Assembly (NCBI GenBank): GCA_000151295.1
Contig: GG745354.1
Span: forward strand, 309,631 to 373,630
DNA length: 64,000 bases
Origin: Allomyces macrogynus ATCC 38327
Lineage: Eukaryota > Blastocladiomycota > Blastocladiomycetes > Blastocladiales > Blastocladiaceae
Direction of reading: 5' to 3'
This document shows positions 58,225 through 64,000 of this stretch, piece by piece. The notes beneath the pieces were generated by a model, which did no database searches, was not told where the DNA came from, and worked only from the letters and a program-made list of their open reading frames with translations. The position numbers were made by a program, and so were the translations under genes. Positions within the stretch are counted from its first letter, which is position 1; the number at the start of each line of letters is the position of its first letter.

Positions 58225-60461
58225 CTACACTGTATCAGTCGACACAAACGGCACTATCGCCGCCATGAGCACGAGTCCCACTGGCCCAAGTACGGCACCC
58301 AACGCCAGAGCAACGTCCATCCACGCGCCTGTCCGCGACGTGCGCCGCCACATCGCCCGTGTCGCACTCGAACCGTTCCCACCACCCGTCGCATTGCCGT
58401 TGCTCTGCGGCATGATTGTTCCGGCCGAGATGGGTGTCCTGGTCCCCGACGTCGATGTGGGTGTCCCAATCGGCGAGGACGTCGCAGTCGGCAGAATGCA
58501 CATGCCGGCCTGACAAGTTCCGTTGGCAGGGGAAGCACCGCTCGTGCGCGCTTTCCCATCCGGCTAAGCCGCGTCTGGGCAGGTTCGTGCCGAGACAATA
58601 GTCGTCCGCGTCGCACGTCGATGTCGATCGGGCGCGACAGAAGGTACCGGCGCACGCTGGCTGGCAGTCGGCTGTGCAGCACGCGTCGTTCGACTTGTCG
58701 CACTTGGCCCCCGGCCGGAACTGGCACGTGGTCGTGCAGAACGTGTTCGTGCAGCACGAGCTGCCCACGAGCGTGTCGCTCGAGTCGCACTGCTCGCCGA
58801 AATCGACGATGCCGTTCCTGAACGCAAGGTGAGCAGTGATGAGCCCATCGACAAGTGATTTCCGCGTGAGCCGAGAACAAACGTACCCGCAAAGCGCCAC
58901 CTTGCTCACTTGGTTGCTAGCAGCGACGCACGTCCCAGATACACAGATACCCGTCGTGCTGGCGGTGAGCGGGCACGGCGCGAAATCGCCGCGCGCCTCG
59001 CTGACCGTGTAACAAGAACTGCCGCTCTGGCAGTTGACGCGGCATGGCGCGTTCCAGTTCGATCCGTCGCACATGCGCGTGTAGGTCCACCCACGTGCCG
59101 AGCTCTGATCAGCAATCGACGAGCACTTGCCGTACGCGCAGTACCCGGCCGCACCAGTTGTCGTCGAGTTGCACGCGAGACCGTTTTTGGCGGTATAAGA
59201 CGCTGGCGCCGGGCAGCTGCTCGATATGCCCGTGCAGGGACCCGGCACATCACAGGTCGGGTGGGTGGCCGCGCGGCAAATGGTCGAAGAAGGCAGGAGC
59301 TGGCACCCGCGACAGCACGGGCCTTGCCGATCGTCGCATGTCGCACCCGGTCGCCAGCGACACTGCGGCGTGCAGCATGCGTTTCCGTCGACGGAGTTGC
59401 CCGAGTCGCTGTCCTCACCCAGGTCGACGATCCCGTTTCTAAATATAACAAGAATACTTCCGTTAACGCAATGTTTTCTCTCCACCACCCCTCAAAGCCA
59501 CAAGCCGATGAGCACGTACCCGCACAACGGCGACGCCAACCTATCGAGGCAGGCGCCGTTCGTCGCCAAGTTCCGACGAATGTCGGCGACCGAGCAGTTA
59601 CTCCACGCGGACGGCTGCCTCAGTAGCTCGGGTTCATGATGAAGCTCGTAGTGGTGCACGTCGACGAATCCTGGCTGTCGTGATCGGAGACTTGGCCGTG
59701 GTCGTTGCGGGCCAAGAATGTGCCGGCGAATGCGGGGTCGGTGAGTCGGGCCGTGCGCCATTGGCAGATGAGCGACAGTGTCGCGGACGTCGTGACGTTG
59801 ACGGGGACCCGCATCGGCGACGTGGCCGTTAACTGGCTGACGAGCGTGACCCGGAGCGCGTAAGGCGCTGGGAGCAGGCCGTTGGACGTGAGCGGCGACA
59901 TGTAGTTGACGAGGTTGAAGACTGAAGACTCGGTTTGGTTGCCCCATGACTATGTAGAACGTGAACCGAGGGCGATGGGGTGAGTGAAACGCCAGCGCGT
60001 CGAAGAAGCAAAGGGGGCACACGGGCCTGGTACCGCTCATAGTCACTCGCAATCATGAGCTCAATGACCTTGTTGTTGTTGATTCCGCGTTTGGCCAAAC
60101 CCTGTGCCGCCATGCCGAGTTCCACCGACTTGAGTACCGGCGCGTCGCGGCGCATACGAGCCGCTGCCTCCTGGATCTGCGCGTCGAGATCCAAACTAGT
60201 CAACACAGGGCGCGTATGACTGCAAAAGTTATCCTCATCTTGCCCAGCGCCCGGAACACGAATCCCAGCGTCGCGGATCAGTACATGCGGGCGCGACAAT
60301 CCGTTCGGCAGGGCCAAGTCGCGCGCTTGGTGACTCGCTGCGGCAGCCGTGTCGTCGCGTCGGATCGTGTAGCGGTGCGTCTCGTTGAACTGGGTCATGT
60401 CGTTCATGCCGTTGCACAGGCTGATGGCGGCGAGCGACGCATCGAAGTCGACAATCGTCCC
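58225..60461 (-). pseudogene. ADAM-type metalloprotease pseudogene, active site deleted
   Basis: Tandem relative of the adjacent intact ADAM gene. It begins at the exon GTIVDFDASLAAISLCNG (acceptor at 60462); the exons for the signal peptide and first half of the prodomain are absent. The catalytic exon lacks about 49 codons near 59685: the sequence jumps from NDHGQV to SDHDSQDSSTC, losing HExxH but keeping the third-ligand HD and Met-turn FIMNP. A TGA at 59620-59622 and a frame change follow at once. In module 1 ECDSGN has become DSDSGN. In module 2 a second frame change after TNLP leads into a different frame, where the C-terminal end (LGAVLGPVGLVLMAAIVPFV) can still be read. It cannot make a protease. 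Several disintegrin exons remain open, so a short secreted fragment is not ruled out. Confidence 0.88.
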
Positions 60462-60770
60462 CTGGAAAGTTTTGGCGCGTCAGCGAGTGCAAAAAATTGG
60501 GTGGAGAGGGTGGACACTGAACGATTAACGCGACAGGCGTTCATTGTGAGCATCGAATTATGTCGTTGTTGATCGTTTCGGCCCCGGTCATCAGTGCAGT
60601 GACGGACGCTGCCTGATGAGTACATTTCCCTCCTCCCTCCCATCGTCCATTTTCGTAGCCATTTGCCTATGTATTCCCCCACCACACACGCAAACCCGGC
60701 GAATCCAGTCTCAACCTCGCGCCCTCATCCATCCAACAAGTCCCGTGCCAGAGTCTCCTGTCAGCCACCA
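60462..60770. other. Short intergenic region
   Basis: About 310 bp between the 5' truncation point of the ADAM pseudogene and the stop of the next gene. I find no trace of the missing ADAM exons here. Confidence 0.6.
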
Positions 60771-62879
60771 TCAATCCTTCTTTTCCTTGCGCGACTCCAT
60801 GGTCGAGATCCGGTCCTTGACCAACGACGACGTGACGAGCCGCTGCCGAACCGGCGTGTGCGCGCTACTGTTCGTCGACGTGGCCGACACGTAATCGGGC
60901 GACCGCACGGCCGTGCCCACTTTCGGCTTGGTCGTGTTGACCCTCAGTTCCGTGGCTAGCGCAGCCTCATTAGCCGCGTGGCCTGGCGCGGGCGTGGGCG
61001 ACCTGCCGCGCGGCGGTTCGGGGGCAGCGGCGGCCAGTTTATCCTTGGACTTGCTCTTTTCATTGTCCTTGCCGTCCTTGTCCTTGTGGTGGTGGTGGCT
61101 GCGCTTCTTATCCTTGTCCTTGACTGGCGACGACGGCACCGACTCGAGGTCACTCGGCGCGTCGGTGCGCGTTGGGGAGCGCGACCGGGACCGCGACCGC
61201 GACGACGACCGGTGCTCCTTCTTATCCTTCTTCTTGTCCTTGTCCTTGTCCTTGTCCTTCTTGCTCGCCTTCTTGCCCTCGGTCGCGACCGGCTGTAGCA
61301 TGGGCGGTGCCATGAACTGCTGCGGCTGCGGGTACTGCTGCAGTGGCATCTGCATGAACCCGGCCGCGGGCGGCATGCCCTGCTGCGGGTACACGTGGCC
61401 GTCGGACATGGACGACATGGGCACGCCGCCGTGGTACATCATCCCGGGAGGCGGCGGCGCGTATCCGAACGCGCCTGGCAGCGGCGCCGAGGCCGCCGAC
61501 GCGGCCGACATGGGCGGCGGTGCGCCCATCATCCCGGGACCCGCGGCGTACAGGTGCGCACCATACGGGAGGTGGTGACCGGTCCCGTACGGGTTGTAGC
61601 CGGCGCCCGGGTACATTTGCTGCTGCTGCATCATCATGGCCGGGTTCGGAATGCCCATGCCCATGGCCGCGTTCGGCATCCCAGCATTACGCATCCCCAT
61701 CCCCATCCCCATCATCATCCCCATGCGCATCCCGGCCATCATCATCGACATCGCGTTCATATCCATCCCCGGCGCGGGCGGGATCGTGCGGTGCACAAGA
61801 CTCAGCGGAATATTATCCTCGGCGGGCGTCGCCTCCAACTCCTCTTCCTCAATCTCGGGCGTCATCGGAGACGGCGGCCCGAGCGGCAACTGCAACGCCG
61901 GCTGCGTGCCACGCACCGCGTGCGAGTACTTGGATGGCGACAGAAGGGACCCTTTGAGAATAGGCGGCGGCGCCTTGGTCGTACTGGACGACCCGCCACC
62001 GGCGGAGGTGCGGGTCAGCGGCGAGTCGGGCGATTCGACGACGGGCGAGGGCGCGCGCGCTTGGATCGACGGAGGGCGGGCGATCGCGGCGGCAGCGGCG
62101 CCGGTCGCGCGCATGGCTTGCAGCGGAATATCGTCGTCTTCGTCGTCGTCGTCGTCGTCGTCACCGCCTTGGTCGACGAGGTGGTCGTCCTCGTCAGTAT
62201 CGTCGTCGTTATCCGCATCGTACCCGCGCTGCATCGCGTGCACCGCGCGCTGTTGCTGCTGGATCTGCAGGGCTGGCGCCGGATGGTGCGTGGCCGGCGG
62301 GTACTGCGGAACGTGGTCCGTATCAATCTTCAAACTCGCCTTGCGCGACGCCGGCTGCGTCTGCTGCGTCACCTGCTGCATGGTCCCCACCTCGCCCACC
62401 CTCGCCTGCATCGCGGCCGACGCCGCGAGCCACGCGTTGCCCGTCTGCGGCGAGACGACTTCATCCATGGCCGCATGTACCGACTTGGCATCCGACACAT
62501 CCAAGACATGCGCAGCCACTTGCGTAGGCACCTGCTTGATCGCCGGCCGCGCCACCGGTTTGGGCGCGCGCCGCTGCAGCAGCGTGCGGCGCACGGTCTC
62601 GTCCATCAGTCCCGACGCCGGATCGGCCGAGTCCGGCCGGAACGCCGTGTCGTTTTCGGGGGGCGGGAGACTCGCGCGAATCAGGGATGCGGCGCGCTCG
62701 AGTGCGGCCATGTCGTCGTCGTCATCGGCGACGTTGGGAGCTTGCCGCGGACGCGTCGGGGAAGAAGCGCGCTTGGATGGGGACGAGGGCGCACTCGGCG
62801 TGCGTGAGCGCGACTTGGGGGTCCCGGCGCGCGCGGGCGTGCCCAGGATGGCTTGGTCGGCGGAGATGACCTTGGACAT
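60771..62879 (-). CDS. Large low-complexity protein, Met-rich and with KD/RS tracts
   Basis: Single exon of 702 residues from ATG 62879 in a strong GCCACCATGTC context; the open frame runs further up but only from a GTG. No folded domain recognised. Regions in order: Ser/Pro/Thr-Arg N-terminus (KSRSRTPSAPSSPSKR); a possibly helical part (AALERAASLIRASLP); an acidic block (DDDDDDDEDDD) near the middle; the short motif PPPILKGSLLSPSKYSHAVRG; a Met/Gly-rich stretch (GMRMGMMMGMGMGMR) and Pro/Gln/Tyr-rich segments; then a Lys/Asp tract (KKDKDKDKDKKKDKK) next to an RS repeat (SSSRSRSRSRSPTRT). The C-terminus has SSAHTPVRQRLVTSSLVKDR. The composition suggests an RNA-linked, phase-separating nuclear protein, which is only inference. 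Confidence 0.75.
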   Translation of the reverse strand: MSKVISADQAILGTPARAGTPKSRSRTPSAPSSPSKRASSPTRPRQAPNVADDDDDMAALERAASLIRASLPPPENDTAFRPDSADPASGLMDETVRRTLLQRRAPKPVARPAIKQVPTQVAAHVLDVSDAKSVHAAMDEVVSPQTGNAWLAASAAMQARVGEVGTMQQVTQQTQPASRKASLKIDTDHVPQYPPATHHPAPALQIQQQQRAVHAMQRGYDADNDDDTDEDDHLVDQGGDDDDDDDEDDDIPLQAMRATGAAAAAIARPPSIQARAPSPVVESPDSPLTRTSAGGGSSSTTKAPPPILKGSLLSPSKYSHAVRGTQPALQLPLGPPSPMTPEIEEEELEATPAEDNIPLSLVHRTIPPAPGMDMNAMSMMMAGMRMGMMMGMGMGMRNAGMPNAAMGMGIPNPAMMMQQQQMYPGAGYNPYGTGHHLPYGAHLYAAGPGMMGAPPPMSAASAASAPLPGAFGYAPPPPGMMYHGGVPMSSMSDGHVYPQQGMPPAAGFMQMPLQQYPQPQQFMAPPMLQPVATEGKKASKKDKDKDKDKKKDKKEHRSSSRSRSRSRSPTRTDAPSDLESVPSSPVKDKDKKRSHHHHKDKDGKDNEKSKSKDKLAAAAPEPPRGRSPTPAPGHAANEAALATELRVNTTKPKVGTAVRSPDYVSATSTNSSAHTPVRQRLVTSSLVKDRISTMESRKEKKD

Positions 62880-63242
62880 GGTGGCCAGATGGTCGGTCGG
62901 TCGGGACGTGGATTGCAGGGAGCGAACGTGGCCAGCGGGCCGAGAGCGGGATCGGGGCGTAAAGATAGAGCAAAAAGCGGCAAGTTGGGGAAGAATGGTC
63001 GGCGCCAGAATGGAGAGAAAGAGCGCGGCAGCGCGCACGAGCCAATGCGCGCAAAGCTGAGCGAACGCGACTCGGCGATATCATGGTGTATGAAGCTGAT
63101 ATTCAAACACGAGGCCAACGGTCGCTGTTGTCGCTGTTGTCGCTGTTGTCGGCCCACTTCTCCATGAACCGACCCTCAAATCCACACCAGGAACAAGATT
63201 CAATTTGAACAGCGACGACGACGCGACGGTAAAAAAAAATAT
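62880..63242. other. Intergenic, no gene seen
   Basis: About 360 bp upstream of the low-complexity gene and downstream of the eIF6 stop. Contains a short TGTCGCTGT tandem repeat at about 63123-63150. Confidence 0.6.
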
Positions 63243-64000
63243 TTACATCATCGAATCAATGAGCGAGTCGCGCATGTCGGTGACAATCGCCTGCGCGCCC
63301 GCGTCGTGCAGCTTGAAGATGCTCTCAATGACGCTCATTTCAGTACCGGTCGTGTCGTACCCGACAAAGGCCGCCCAATCGTTGACAATCAGGCCGCCGC
63401 CGAGCGCGTCGGAACCACGGTTGACGGTACCCGCCTAGAAAATGAGCGAAATGGCCAGGTGAGGATATCGAACAGAGAAGCGCGACGGCAAAAGAAGGCG
63501 CGTCGAGGCCAAACACGTACCACCAATGGCACCTGCAACAGCGACGACAGCTCCTCCTGGTCCTGCAGCGTCGTTTGCGGGTGGACCATCCCGCCCTGGT
63601 TGCTGATCACGGCGTAGCTGCCCGTGAGCACGTTGTCGGCGACCGTGTGCCGGAACACTTCGACTTGAAGGACGTCGGCAATGATCTCCTCGGTTTCCTA
63701 GCGTCGCCAACCGAAATTCCAGGTTAGCAATCCGGCAAACAACAGCACCAAGCCCATCATGCTCACAAAAACGTACGCGATCAATGTCCGGGTGCACGAG
63801 CGCGACATAGTCGTTGCACGCAATCACGTTCCCCAGGGCCGAGAGCCGCTCCTCGATGCGCTGCACGGCGACCTTATCGGGCAGCGAGTTGCGCAGGTGC
63901 TGCAGTTCCTGGTCGGTGGTCGTGTTGGGCACGAGCAGGCCGTGGCGGTTGCCCGCGGTCAGGCGGCCAATGATGCGCGTGCCGGCAATTGACGTGTGGA
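63243..64000 (-). CDS. TIF6: eIF6 (Tif6), 60S anti-association factor, 5' partial
   Basis: Binds the 60S ribosomal subunit, needed for its biogenesis and to block early joining with 40S. Visible exons 64000-63777, 63697-63521 and 63434-63243 run in phase; the gene continues beyond the right edge. The protein reads [20 protein letters not shown], then [86 protein letters not shown] and the end [10 protein letters not shown]. These are near-identical in pattern to eukaryotic eIF6. The N-terminal roughly 80 residues are outside the window. Spliced junctions IDR|ETEE and PLV|AGTV match family continuity. Confidence 0.95.

Noticed and set aside
61395..63060. Two plus-strand frames of about 470 residues
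   Set aside because: Both are antisense to the 702-residue low-complexity gene, whose start context and KD/RS tracts make it the credible strand.

Overview
The window is nuclear DNA from a eukaryote with small spliced genes. I place it in a zoosporic early-diverging fungus. Blastocladiomycota such as Allomyces is my best guess, from the very high GC, the gene set and the short introns; this is an inference, not a database match. Introns are mostly 57-100 nt with GTRYGT donors. One 514-base assembly gap lies at 27436-27949. I found no tRNA, rRNA, CRISPR array or bacterial operon. Exon chains below were built by hand from homology, splice signals and reading-frame phase.

Layout. 1-8 kb: a TALE-class homeobox gene cut by the window edge, a zuotin-type ribosome-associated J-protein, Sec62 and a RUS1/DUF647 protein. 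8.2-20.3 kb: five clustered cytochrome P450 paralogues on both strands, three intact and two clearly dead. A sixth, intact copy lies at 29.6-31.6 kb. Between them are transportin (21-24 kb), a long empty stretch, and a glycogen-targeting PP1 subunit interrupted by the gap.

32-34.7 kb is an AT-richer island with one recognisable gene, a protein with three repeats that I read as a possible beta-trefoil. 34.7-41.4 kb is densely packed: a doubtful hypothetical, a Pro/Ala-rich protein, mitochondrial bL33, the Prp19-complex factor SPF27, Vma21, GPI11/PIG-F (its stop codon is 15 bp from that of VMA21) and a Sec4/Rab8 GTPase. 42.7-53.8 kb: a decayed Ser/Thr-rich surface-protein gene, a small secreted I9-inhibitor-like protein, the DECD helicase Sub2/UAP56, a PHOSPHO-family phosphatase and a Scy1-like pseudokinase.

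54.2-60.5 kb: two neighbouring ADAM-type metalloprotease genes. One is intact with HExxHxxGxxHD and two disintegrin modules. The other is broken and has lost most of its active site. 60.8-64 kb: a charged, Met-rich low-complexity protein and eIF6, which runs off the right edge.

The housekeeping genes share general themes (translation and ribosome biogenesis, protein translocation and transport, splicing and export) but show no sign of being one pathway. The two multigene groups, P450 and ADAM, show active duplication and loss. The items most worth following are the atypical homeodomain, the P450 gene-birth-and-death cluster with a 23-nt microexon, the ADAM pair with active-site deletion, and the repeat protein in the AT-rich island.
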